The notes below the pieces were generated by a model that did no database searches, was not told where the DNA came from, and saw nothing but the letters and a program-made list of their open reading frames with translations. Positions 25,715 through 34,246 of a stretch of 64,000 bases of DNA are shown here, piece by piece (position 1 is the first letter of the stretch; each line of letters starts with the position of its first letter). Where the stretch lies: contig NZ_JACEFB010000009.1 of NCBI RefSeq assembly GCF_013694095.1, positions 122,831 through 186,830 on the forward strand, given 5' to 3'. The stretch is from Thermogemmata fonticola. Its GTDB lineage: Bacteria > Planctomycetota > Planctomycetia > Gemmatales > Gemmataceae. The translations under genes were made by a program, and so were the position numbers.

Positions 25715-26845
25715 ATGACAAAAAGTGAGCAAATAGAACCCCCTTTGCCGGAGATCGTAGGCAATGCCCCCGCGATGCAGGAGGTGTACCGCCTGGTGCG
25801 CTTGGCGGCGCCCCGCTCCGCCCATGTCCTGCTCGTCGGGGAGACAGGTACCGGCAAGGAACTGATCGCCCGGGCGATCCACAAGCTGAGTCGGCGGGCG
25901 GATGGCCCCTTTGTCCGCGTCAACTGCGGCGCTTTGCATGAAAACCTGCTCGAAAGCGAGCTGTTCGGGCATGTCAAGGGCGCCTTCACCGGCGCGGTGG
26001 AAAACAAGACGGGGCGCTTCGAGGCCGCCCACGGAGGTACCATTTTCCTGGATGAAATCAACAGCACCTCCCCGAAGTTGCAGGTCAAGCTGTTGCGGGT
26101 CCTCCAGGAACGGGAGTTTGAACGGGTGGGGGAAAGCCGGACGATCCGCGTGGATGTCCGGGTGGTGGCCGCGAGCAACGCCCCGCTGGAGGAGTTGGTC
26201 GCGGCGGGGCAGTTCCGGGAGGATTTGTACTACCGCCTCAACGTCATCCCGATCCATTTGCCGCCGCTGCGGGAACGCCGGGAGGATATTCCCCTGCTGG
26301 CCCGCCATTTTCTCCGCCGCTATGCCGAGCAGCACAAATGCCCTGTGCCGGAGCTGACGCCGGAACTGGCGGAGTGGCTCCAGGGGTACGACTGGCCCGG
26401 CAATGTCCGCGAACTGGAAAACACGCTGGAGCGCCTGATTGTCCTGGCCGATGGGGGACCGGTGACGGCGGAAGTTCTGCGGCGGGTCCGCCACCGCCCC
26501 GTGATCCGCTCCGTCCCAGCGGCGGGGGAAGCGCCCCGGACGATGGATGTACCCTCCCTGATCCGCCAGTTGGTCCGTGTGGGTTTGCACGCTCCCCGGC
26601 CCGCGGGCGTCAAACTCCACGCCTTCCTCGTGGACGGCTTGGAACGGGCCTTGATTGAGGAAGTCATGCGCGAGTGCGGCGGAACGCAGATCAAGGCCGC
26701 GGAACGTTTGGGGATCAACCGCAACACCCTGCACAAAAAGTGGGAGCAGTACAAGGCTGACGCTCCAACTGCGCCCCAGGGGCCGGTTCGGGATGCTTCC
26801 TCGGCCCGCGGCGGAGAGGGGGACGAGAGAAAGGAAACCGCCTGA
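25715..26845 (+). CDS. Sigma-54-dependent transcriptional activator without receiver domain
   Basis: The 376-residue protein is an AAA+ enhancer-binding activator. Walker A GETGTGKE lies at 42-49. GAFTGA, the loop that contacts sigma-54, is intact at 89-94. Walker B FLDEIN follows at about 111-116, and the arginine-finger region RLNVIPIHLPPLRERREDI is present. The C-terminus has a Fis-type helix-turn-helix (LIEEVMRECGGTQIKAAERLGINRNTLHKKWEQYK). There is no N-terminal receiver, GAF or PAS domain, so control must come from another protein or from expression level. The start is ATG at 25715 after AGGAGCGATGGGAGA. A candidate extended -10, TGATTATACT, lies near 25640. Target genes are unknown. 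Confidence 0.93.
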   Translation: MTKSEQIEPPLPEIVGNAPAMQEVYRLVRLAAPRSAHVLLVGETGTGKELIARAIHKLSRRADGPFVRVNCGALHENLLESELFGHVKGAFTGAVENKTGRFEAAHGGTIFLDEINSTSPKLQVKLLRVLQEREFERVGESRTIRVDVRVVAASNAPLEELVAAGQFREDLYYRLNVIPIHLPPLRERREDIPLLARHFLRRYAEQHKCPVPELTPELAEWLQGYDWPGNVRELENTLERLIVLADGGPVTAEVLRRVRHRPVIRSVPAAGEAPRTMDVPSLIRQLVRVGLHAPRPAGVKLHAFLVDGLERALIEEVMRECGGTQIKAAERLGINRNTLHKKWEQYKADAPTAPQGPVRDASSARGGEGDERKETA

Positions 26846-27028
26846 GCGCCCGGCGGAGCGGCACTTGGATCGTTCGGCGGAGCGGCACGGGGAAGGGCGG
26901 GTCCTGGAAGCGAAGGGGTTTCTCCAGACGCAGGGACCGCGGGCGCCAAGGGGAGGCGTACTCTGCCAGGCCAAGCGGCGGACTGATACAATGCCAGTGC
27001 ATCCCTCCGGGTACGGGTGATTTTCCCG

Positions 27029-27871
27029 ATGTCAGCCTCGTGGTGGCAGAATGTGACCCACGCCTGTTTTGGGCTGAGTTATTTGCTGGCGTGGCTGCTG
27101 GAATGGCCGGCGTGGCTGCGGCCGGCGTGGCACCGCGTCTGCCACTGGGCGGCGGTGGGGTTCGGCGTGGCGGGCCTCATCGCCCATACGCTGTTTCTGG
27201 TCGTGCACCATCCGACGCCGGCGGCTCCGGACGGCTCGCTCCTGCTTCTGGCCTGGGTGCTGGCGCTGTTTTATCTGTACGGCACGCTGCATCAGGCGGG
27301 GCGGGCGTGGGCCTTGTTTTTACTGCCGGTCATCATCGGTCTGGTTGGGTTGTCCATCATGCTGAGGCGGCTGGAACCGACGGCCTGGCCGGCGCAGGTG
27401 CCGACGTGGATCAGCGGGGAGCGCTTCTGGGGGGCGCTGCACGGCACGCTCATCCTGCTGGCCTCGGTGGGGATCAGCGTCAGCTTTGTGGCCAGTCTGA
27501 TGTACCTGCTCCAGGCGCGGCGCCTACGGCGGAAAATTGATCCGGGGCGCGTACTGCCGCTCCTGAGCTTGGAGCGGCTGGAGACGCTCAACCGTCGGGC
27601 GATTGCCTGGGCTTTCCCGCTGCTGAGTGCCGGGCTGCTCCTGGGGTTGGTTTTGTGGCGGCAGGAGCGCGGGGGGTGGGAGAACTGGCTGTCCGTGAAG
27701 GTGCTGTCCACGGGCGGGTTGTGGCTGGTGTTCGGGGTGCTGGTCTATTTGCGGTACGGGACGCATGTACCGCCCCGGCGCCTGGCCTGGCTGTCGATCG
27801 CGGCGTTTGCCTTGCTTTTGGTGGCCCTGATGGCCGCCCATCCCTTTGCCCCTGCGGGAGGGCCGGTATGA
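27029..27871 (+). CDS. HemX/CcsA-like cytochrome c assembly membrane protein
   Basis: The product, about 280 residues, has eight hydrophobic helices by eye. Its Trp-rich loops and the pairing of His residues (LHQAGRAW, LHGTLILLASVGISVSF) fit the CcsA/HemX family that handles heme in the membrane. It overlaps the hemA start by the four bases ATGA, so the two are translationally coupled. In many bacteria a HemX-like protein precedes hemA and can lower its level. The start is either ATG at 27029 or GTG at 27017; neither has a clear ribosome-binding site. I chose the ATG. Its exact role, heme export or HemA control, is inferred. Confidence 0.85.
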   Translation: MSASWWQNVTHACFGLSYLLAWLLEWPAWLRPAWHRVCHWAAVGFGVAGLIAHTLFLVVHHPTPAAPDGSLLLLAWVLALFYLYGTLHQAGRAWALFLLPVIIGLVGLSIMLRRLEPTAWPAQVPTWISGERFWGALHGTLILLASVGISVSFVASLMYLLQARRLRRKIDPGRVLPLLSLERLETLNRRAIAWAFPLLSAGLLLGLVLWRQERGGWENWLSVKVLSTGGLWLVFGVLVYLRYGTHVPPRRLAWLSIAAFALLLVALMAAHPFAPAGGPV

Positions 27872-29145
27872 ACCTCCGCGCCATCGGGTGCAATGTGGCC
27901 TCGGCCCCCGTGGAATTGCGGGAGCGTCTGGCTTTTGCGCCGCCGCTGTTGACCCAAGCCCTGGCGGAATTGACCGCGCGCTACGGGGTGGAGGCGGTGA
28001 TTCTGGGCACCTGCAATCGGGTGGAGCTGTACCTGGCCCGCCCGGAGGTGGAAGCGCCGCTCCATGCCCCGCTGTTGGCGGAGTTTTTGGGGGAAGTGCA
28101 CGGTCTGAGCGCCGAGGCCATCCTGCCCCATCTGTACGAGTATGCCGATGAGGAGGCGGTGCGCCATCTGTTCCGCGTGGCCTGCGGCCTGGACAGCGTG
28201 GTGCTGGGGGAAGCGCAGATCACGGGACAGGTGAAGGAGGCTTACGAGACCGCCCGGCAGGCGGGCAGCACCGGGAGCTTGCTCAACACGCTGTTTCCGG
28301 CGGCTTTGCGGGTGGCCAAGCGGGTGCGGACGGAAACCGGGATTGGTCGGGGGCATGCCTCCGTCTCCAGCGCCGCTGTCGATTTTCTCCTGACCGTCTT
28401 CGACACCTTCACGGACAAAGTCGTGCTGGTCATCGGCGCGGGCAAGATGGGCCGGCTGACCTTGCAGCACATCCGCGAGTTGCACCCGGCCCGTGTGCTG
28501 GTCACCAATCGCCATCTGGACAAGGCCCAGCGCCGGGCGGCGGAATGCGGCGGGCAGGTCGTCCCCTGGGACCAACTCGACGAGGCCCTGATCCAGGCGG
28601 ACATTGTCCTGAGCACCACGGGGGCGCCAGAACCGATCGTCTCCCAGCGCCGCTTCGACGAGAAGGTGCGCTACCAGCGTTCCGGCCGACCGCTGGTCAT
28701 CTTCGACATGGCCGTCCCGCGGGATTTCGACCCGGCTATCCACGACGGCGAAAGCGTCATCCTCTTCAACGTCGATGATCTGACCCGCGTGGCCAATCAG
28801 GCCCTGGCGGAACGGCGGCGGCACATTCCCGCCGCGGAAGCCATCATCGCCCAGGAAGTGCAGCAGTTCGTCCTGGATTGGAATCGCCGCAAGGATGGCC
28901 CCATCATCGGACGCCTGACCGCGGAAGTCGACCGCCTGCGGGAAGCGGTGGTCGGCCCGCTCTTGCAGCGCTTCAACGGCAAGCTGACCGAAGCGGACAA
29001 AGCCTACATCGAGGGGGCCTTCCGCCTCTTCCAGAACCGCTTGCTCCACGGCCCGATTGCCGCGTTGCAGGAAGCCAGCCGCTCCGGTCAGGGGCACACC
29101 TTGCGCGAAGCCATTCGCAAACTCTTCGGCCTCCAGGATTCCTGA
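27868..29145 (+). CDS. hemA: Glutamyl-tRNA reductase
   Basis: The 425-residue protein reduces glutamyl-tRNA to glutamate 1-semialdehyde, the first step of the C5 heme pathway. The N-terminal catalytic domain has GTCNRVELY with Cys49 and FRVACGLDSVVLGEAQI. The NADPH domain begins with VLVIGAGKMG. A C-terminal dimerisation helix follows. The length is normal. It starts inside the stop codon of the HemX-like gene (ATGA overlap). hemC lies 30 kb away on the opposite strand, so heme genes are not clustered. Confidence 0.96.
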   Translation: MNLRAIGCNVASAPVELRERLAFAPPLLTQALAELTARYGVEAVILGTCNRVELYLARPEVEAPLHAPLLAEFLGEVHGLSAEAILPHLYEYADEEAVRHLFRVACGLDSVVLGEAQITGQVKEAYETARQAGSTGSLLNTLFPAALRVAKRVRTETGIGRGHASVSSAAVDFLLTVFDTFTDKVVLVIGAGKMGRLTLQHIRELHPARVLVTNRHLDKAQRRAAECGGQVVPWDQLDEALIQADIVLSTTGAPEPIVSQRRFDEKVRYQRSGRPLVIFDMAVPRDFDPAIHDGESVILFNVDDLTRVANQALAERRRHIPAAEAIIAQEVQQFVLDWNRRKDGPIIGRLTAEVDRLREAVVGPLLQRFNGKLTEADKAYIEGAFRLFQNRLLHGPIAALQEASRSGQGHTLREAIRKLFGLQDS

Positions 29146-29288
29146 ACGACGTTGGACAATTCCTGGAAAAAGTCGGACAATCGGCTGTCCAAAGTCCCAG
29201 TGGATTGAGAAAAGGGGGGAAGTCGTCTGGCGGCTGGCCCCGAAGGCGAACGTCTTGCGGCCCTGCGCTGCCAGCGGCGGCGGACCAC

Positions 29289-30029
29289 TTAGCGCTTCTC
29301 GTTCCAGGCTGGCTGCTGATACTTGGCGGCCTTCAGCTCGGCGATGCGCTGCTGTTCCGCCGGCGTCCAGCTGGCCGGGACCAGCTCGGCGTGGAGGAGT
29401 GCGGCGAAGCGGGCGGCCAGGGATTGGGCGAGTGCGGCGGGGGTGAATAGTTCCTGGCCCGCCAGGTCGAAGAGGCCGGGCAATTCCGGGGCGTAAGGGC
29501 TGCGGCGCAGGAGGATGCTGCCGTGTTGCAACAGAGCGCCGCGGTGCTTGCGCTGGGCGCTGCCGGCCACTTTGCTCCCGCCCAGGAGCAGATCGCCCGC
29601 CGTCTGGTGCAGGAAGCAGAGGACGTCGCCGAGCTTGCGTTCCTCCCCGCAGCGGACCAGATGGGCTTGCCCGGCTAAAGCGGTCTCTTCCAGCAGTTCG
29701 CGGAGCAAGCCGTGGAAGAGGCAAATCCAGGAGTTCTGGCGGAAGGCGAGCCGCGGCGGCAGGGCGAAGGCGTAGGTCAGTTCGTGATGGTGCAGGATGG
29801 CAGCTCCGCCGGTCGGGCGGCGCACCCAGGGCAGGGCCGCTAGCTCCGCTCGGTGCAACCGCATCGCTGCCGGCTGAAAGTAGCCCAGGGACAGCGTCGG
29901 CACGCTCCATTGATAGAAGCGAAGGGAGGCTTGCCCGCCGGTTGCGCTTTCGAGCAAAACTTCATCCTGGGCCATCTGGGACGGCCCATCATCACACGTC
30001 AGAGGCAGCAGTCGCAGGTGCAGGCTCAT
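29289..30029 (-). CDS. Lipoate-protein ligase A-like (BPL/LplA/LipM family)
   Basis: The 246-residue protein has the biotin/lipoate transferase fold. Key motifs are RFYQWSVPTLSLGYFQ, RRPTGGAAILHHHELTYAFA and the catalytic-lysine segment GGSKVAGSAQRKHRGALLQHGSI. It should attach lipoate or octanoate to a carrier lysine in the cytoplasm. It is the last gene of the glycine cleavage group (240 bp after gcvPB), and the likely target is the lysine of GcvH in the same operon. Whether it uses free lipoate (LplA) or octanoyl-ACP (LipM) cannot be decided by eye. The start is ATG at 30029; a GTG directly before it is an alternative. The C-terminal extension is Glu/Lys-rich. Confidence 0.87.
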   Translation of the reverse strand: MSLHLRLLPLTCDDGPSQMAQDEVLLESATGGQASLRFYQWSVPTLSLGYFQPAAMRLHRAELAALPWVRRPTGGAAILHHHELTYAFALPPRLAFRQNSWICLFHGLLRELLEETALAGQAHLVRCGEERKLGDVLCFLHQTAGDLLLGGSKVAGSAQRKHRGALLQHGSILLRRSPYAPELPGLFDLAGQELFTPAALAQSLAARFAALLHAELVPASWTPAEQQRIAELKAAKYQQPAWNEKR

Positions 30030-30269
30030 CACTCTATTCTAGGACAGCCAAATGGCTACGGGGTTCAGGGAAGGCGGGCGCAGCACCCGGAAAAGGGCGG
30101 CATCAGGGAAAGGCTGGTTTGTGGAAGTTGGGCAGCATCCGCGGGTGGGCAGCACCCGAAGAGGGGCGGCACGCGGAGGCAGGCGGCCGAAAGCGGAGGC
30201 AGGGCGGGGCGAGCCGGTCCGGGTGGCGATGCGGTGCAGAGGAGCGATGCGGTTCCGGGTGCGAGCCGC

Positions 30270-31802
30270 TCAGGAAGCGGCGGGGACCACCTGGGGCGTT
30301 TCTGCCGCCGGGGCCGCGGGAGCGGGCGGGGAGCTGGAGCTTGCGCCAGAGGGCTGCCAGCGCAGGATCGGCTGCTTGACCGCTTGCACTTCATCCGGAC
30401 GGCTGATGGGCGTGGTGTGGGGCGCGGCGCGGAGGAAGTCCGGGTCCTCTTGCACAATGCGGGCCAAGGTGTCGGCGAAGGCATCCAGGGTCGCTTTGCT
30501 TTCCGTTTCGGTCGGTTCGATCATCAGGGCTTCGGGCACGACCAGGGGGAAGTAGACGGTGGGGGCGTGGATGCCGAAGTCCAGGAGGCGCTTGGCCAGG
30601 TCCATGGCGCGGACCTTTTTTTCCCGGAGGAGTTTGCGGGCGGACGCGACGAACTCATGCATGCAGGGGCCGGGATGGGGCACCTCCAGCACCTGGGCCA
30701 CGCGGGCGCGCAGGTAGTTCGCATTGAGCACCGCCTGCTCGCTGACCTGCTTGAGGCCGTCCGGTCCGAGCGTGCGGATGTAGCAGTAGCCGCGCAGCAG
30801 AATTCCGACGTTGCCGTAGAAGGTGTGCATTTTGCCGATGCTCTTGGGGCGGTGGTAGTCCAGGCGGTAACGTTCCCCCTCGCGCACCACGACCGGGACC
30901 GGCAGGTAGGGGGCGAGGAAGTCGCGCACCGCGACCGGGCCGCTGCCGGGACCTCCGCCACCATGCGGGCCGGTGAATGTCTTGTGCACGTTGTAATGCT
31001 GCATGTCCGCCCCGAAATCCCCCGGACGGGTGATCCCCAAAATCGCGTTCATGTTGGCCCCGTCCAGATAGACCAACGCGCCGGCCTCGTGAAGCCAGTC
31101 CGTGATCGTGCGAATCTGCCGCTCGAACAACCCTAGCGTGTTCGGATTGGTGATCATAAAGACGGCCACATCCGGACCGAGTTTGCTCCGCAGATCGGTC
31201 AGGTCAACCAATCCCTGCGGCGTGCTCTTGACGGTGACGGTCTCGAAGCCGGCCAAGGTGGCGGAGGCGGGATTGGTGCCGTGGGCCGAATCCGGGATCA
31301 GCACCTTGCGGCGGTGGGTTTGCCCCTGGTCGCGGAAGTAAGCGGCGGCGATGAGTAGGGCGGTCAGTTCCCCCTGGGCGCCCGCCGCCGGTTGGAGCGA
31401 CACCGCGGGCAAGCCGGAGATTTCCCCCAGAAACTCCTGCAACTCGTAAAGCAGCCGCAGGATGCCCTGGACCGACTCTTCGTCCTGATAGGGATGGAGG
31501 GCGGCAAAGCCGCTCAGGGCCGCCCAGCGTTCGTGCCGCTTGGGATTGTACTTCATCGTGCAGGAACCGAGCGGGTAGAAGTGGGTGTCGATGCTCATGT
31601 TCCGCGTGGACAGGTTGACGTAATGGCGGACCAGGTCCACCTCGCCGACTTCGGGCAGGGGCGGGGGCGCGGCGGCGCGATAGCGCTCCGGCAGGTCCGG
31701 CTCCGGGGATTCCGGCGGCACATCGCAGGCCGGCAAGCGGTGGCAGCGCCGGCCCGGCTGGGACAACTCGAAAATCAACTCCGTGGCGGCAACGTTGTTC
31801 AT
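30270..31802 (-). CDS. gcvPB: Glycine dehydrogenase (decarboxylating) subunit 2
   Basis: The 510-residue protein is the PLP-binding half of a two-subunit glycine decarboxylase (P-protein). The signature VHKTFTGPHGGGGPGSGP carries the PLP lysine K274, and SIDTHFYPLGSCTMKYNP and SAHGTNPAS are typical. It decarboxylates glycine and passes the aminomethyl group to lipoyl-GcvH together with GcvPA. The start at 31802 gives the normal N-terminus; an in-frame ORF reaches 32240 but overlaps gcvPA. The last 35 residues form a Ser/Pro/Ala tail not typical of the family. Confidence 0.95.
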   Translation of the reverse strand: MNNVAATELIFELSQPGRRCHRLPACDVPPESPEPDLPERYRAAAPPPLPEVGEVDLVRHYVNLSTRNMSIDTHFYPLGSCTMKYNPKRHERWAALSGFAALHPYQDEESVQGILRLLYELQEFLGEISGLPAVSLQPAAGAQGELTALLIAAAYFRDQGQTHRRKVLIPDSAHGTNPASATLAGFETVTVKSTPQGLVDLTDLRSKLGPDVAVFMITNPNTLGLFERQIRTITDWLHEAGALVYLDGANMNAILGITRPGDFGADMQHYNVHKTFTGPHGGGGPGSGPVAVRDFLAPYLPVPVVVREGERYRLDYHRPKSIGKMHTFYGNVGILLRGYCYIRTLGPDGLKQVSEQAVLNANYLRARVAQVLEVPHPGPCMHEFVASARKLLREKKVRAMDLAKRLLDFGIHAPTVYFPLVVPEALMIEPTETESKATLDAFADTLARIVQEDPDFLRAAPHTTPISRPDEVQAVKQPILRWQPSGASSSSPPAPAAPAAETPQVVPAAS

Positions 31803-31948
31803 GGCAGTCTCGACGTTCCTGGGTTCGCCTGGGTTTTTGAGGTATCTGGGATGACTCGTGTCAGCTCGGTTTTGCAGGGATCGGGTGTCCGCAGGTTGTC
31901 GCTGTCCGCAGGTTGTCGGGGGTGCGGCGCGGGGGCGCGGCGGTGGTG

Positions 31949-33316
31949 TCACGGCCGGGAAGGCGGCCGGCAGTGGGCCAGGGCGTCGGCCAGGGCGTCG
32001 ATCTCGGCGCGGGTTCGCTTCTCGGTGACGGCCAGGCTGAAGCAGTCGGCCAAGGAGGGGAACCAGCGTCCGAGGGGGAGGGCGGCGAGGAAGCCGCGCT
32101 GCCGCAATTGCTGGGGCAGGGCGTCCGTGGGTCCCGGCCAGCGCAGAGTGAACTCTTTGAAGAAGGGTCGGCGGAAGCGCAGCTCGGCTCCCGCCACGTC
32201 CGCCAGGCGCCGGGCGGCGTAGTGGGCCTTGCGCAGGCACAGCTCGGCGGTTTCCCGCAAACCCTGGGGGCCAAGCGCGGTCAGATAAACGCTGGCGCGC
32301 AAGGCCATGAGGCCCTGATTGGTGCAGATGTTGCTCGTGGCCTTTTCCCGCCGGATGTGCTGCTCGCGGGTTTGCAGGGTGAGCACCCAGCAGCGCTGGC
32401 CGTGGCGGTCCGTGGTTTGCCCCACCAGGCGGCCCGGCAAACGCCGAAGGTACGCCGGCTCATCCCGGCAAGCCAGGATGCCCAAATACGGCCCACCGTA
32501 GCCCAGGGGAATGCCCAGCCCCTGCCCTTCGGCCACCGCGATGTCCACGCCGCAATCCCCCGGACGGCGCAACAGGCCCAGACTGATCGGATCGAACACG
32601 GCGATGCACACCCCCCCCACCCGGTGGACCGCCGCGGCTAGGTCCGCCACCTCCTCCAGATGACCGAAGAAGTTCGGCGACTGCACCACCACAGCAGCGG
32701 TGCGGTCGCTCAGGGCGGCCTGCAGGTCGTCCGGATCGAGGAAGCCTTCCGGGGCGGGGAGCACCCGCAGCGAGCAGGGGAGATTGGCCAGATACGTCCC
32801 CAGGACCCGGCGGTACTCCGGATGGACCGTCTCGGCCACGAGCACCTCGCCGTCCTGTCGGCCCGTCACCCCCAGGGCCATCAGCACCGCTTCCGCCACG
32901 CCGGAACCCGCTTCGTAGAGGCTGGCATTGGCCACCCCCAGGCCGGTCAACTGACACATGAGCGTCTGATACTCAAAGATGACCTGGAGCGTCCCCTGAC
33001 TGGCCTCGGCCTGATACGGCGTGTAGGCGGTGTAGTATTCGCTGCGGGAAGCGATGGCATCGACCACCGCGGGGATGAAATGGTCATACGCCCCGCCGCC
33101 GAGAAAGCACGGATACTGCGCCGCGGAGGCGTTCTGCTGCGCCAGCTCCTCCACCTGGCGGTGCAGTTCCAGTTCTGTCAGGGCCGGAGGCAGATGCAGG
33201 GGCCGGCGCAGGCGCACCTCCGGCGGTACCGCCACAAACAACTCCTCCACGCTCGGCACACCCAAATAGGCCAGCATCGCCTGTTGTTCTTCCGCAGTGT
33301 TGAGCAAGTACGACAC
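31949..33316 (-). CDS. gcvPA: Glycine dehydrogenase (decarboxylating) subunit 1
   Basis: The 455-residue protein is the non-PLP half of the split P-protein. Family segments include NTAEEQQAMLAYLG at the N-terminus, FLGGGAYDHFIPA, YTAYTPYQAEASQGTLQ, ANASLYEAGSG, PLGYGGPYLGI, RLPGRLVGQTTD and ATSNICTNQGL. The start is GTG at 33316. It is supported by GAGGTTCGCC directly upstream and matches the usual start of the family, while the ATG at 33349 adds residues that do not. The gene lies between gcvH and gcvPB in the operon; the 5' gap of 417 bp is large and may hold an internal promoter. Confidence 0.93.
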   Translation of the reverse strand: MSYLLNTAEEQQAMLAYLGVPSVEELFVAVPPEVRLRRPLHLPPALTELELHRQVEELAQQNASAAQYPCFLGGGAYDHFIPAVVDAIASRSEYYTAYTPYQAEASQGTLQVIFEYQTLMCQLTGLGVANASLYEAGSGVAEAVLMALGVTGRQDGEVLVAETVHPEYRRVLGTYLANLPCSLRVLPAPEGFLDPDDLQAALSDRTAAVVVQSPNFFGHLEEVADLAAAVHRVGGVCIAVFDPISLGLLRRPGDCGVDIAVAEGQGLGIPLGYGGPYLGILACRDEPAYLRRLPGRLVGQTTDRHGQRCWVLTLQTREQHIRREKATSNICTNQGLMALRASVYLTALGPQGLRETAELCLRKAHYAARRLADVAGAELRFRRPFFKEFTLRWPGPTDALPQQLRQRGFLAALPLGRWFPSLADCFSLAVTEKRTRAEIDALADALAHCRPPSRP

Positions 33317-33733
33317 GGCGAACCTCGAAACTCGAAAACAGAAAGCCAACCGCTTCAGAAAGCGGAACGTTGTTTTTTCTTCCGTTGCCAGCGTAGGATC
33401 GTTTCCTGCATCCCGCTAGCGTCGTGTTGTTCCCCGCGTCAGCGTCTTCGCGAGGGCCGCGAAGGTGTCCGACCGCCGCGGCGGCTGTTACCCTGCGTTC
33501 CAGGGGCATCCGCGCCGCCGGGAGTGCCGCGCCGGCAGCGCCGCCGCTCAGGCCGGTTGAGTGAGGAACCGCAGCGGGGAAGCCGCTCTTCACCGCCGGG
33601 TCTTCCCGTTGGGACCCCGCCGTTGGAAGGCTGGGCGGGGTCTCCGCGCCTGGGTCCGCCGCTGGGAGGACCGCCAGGCTGCCACGCCCTCGCTAGCCAT
33701 CCCGCTGGCAGAGGCGGCGTGCCCTCGCTCGGT
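33317..33733. other. Gap inside the gcv gene group
   Basis: This 417-bp space lies between gcvH and gcvPA (both minus). It has a small hairpin CCGCTT-caga-AAGCGG (33350-33365) followed on the plus strand by a T-rich stretch (33373-33378), but no plus-strand gene ends there. I searched both strands for glycine-riboswitch hallmarks and did not find them. A minus-strand ORF from 33593 is out of frame and lacks family features. Confidence 0.4.
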
Positions 33734-34147
33734 TCAGTGTCCTTCGGCGGCCAGTTGGGCTTCGTATTGCTCGGCGGTCAGCAGGTGCTCCAGGCTCACA
33801 GGCGGCTGGGGGCGGATTTTGATGAGCCAGCCGCGGCCAAACGGGTCCTCCAGGATCAGGGCCAGGTTCCCTTTGCGTCCGCTGGCCGGGTCATCGAGCA
33901 GCTCGCTGTTGCGTTCGGCGACTACGCCGCTGAGTGGAGCGTAGAGGTCGGAGGTCGATTTGACCGACTCGATGACGCCGAAGGGCTTGCCCGCTTCCAC
34001 GGTGCTGCCCAGGGCCGGCAGTTCCAGGTACGTCGGCTCGGTCAACTGTTCGACGGCGAAGCGGGTGATGCCGACGGTGGCCAGCTCGCCGTCCCAGCGG
34101 ACCCATTCGTGCGTGGGGGTGTAACGCAAATCGGGAGGATTGTGCAT
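33734..34147 (-). CDS. gcvH: Glycine cleavage system H protein
   Basis: The 137-residue carrier protein shuttles the aminomethyl group on a lipoyl arm. The lipoyl-lysine segment ESVKSTSDLYAP places the modified lysine at K63. RYTPTHEWVRWDG starts the domain, as is normal. The start at 34147 is supported by GCGAGGTGAGT; an in-frame extension to 34183 has none. It follows gcvT by about 100 bp on the same strand. Lipoylation probably depends on the ligase at 29289 (inference). Confidence 0.95.
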   Translation of the reverse strand: MHNPPDLRYTPTHEWVRWDGELATVGITRFAVEQLTEPTYLELPALGSTVEAGKPFGVIESVKSTSDLYAPLSGVVAERNSELLDDPASGRKGNLALILEDPFGRGWLIKIRPQPPVSLEHLLTAEQYEAQLAAEGH

Positions 34148-34246
34148 ACTCACCTCGCTAGGAGAAACACTGGGGATTCGCACCGGTTTTCGGCCCGCCG
34201 CGATGGCTGGCCTGCGGCTTGTCTTCCAACGGCTGTCTCCGGACTG

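Noticed and set aside
33350..33378. Plus-strand intrinsic terminator
   Set aside because: The hairpin is followed by a T-run, but spacing is seven bases and no plus-strand gene ends here.
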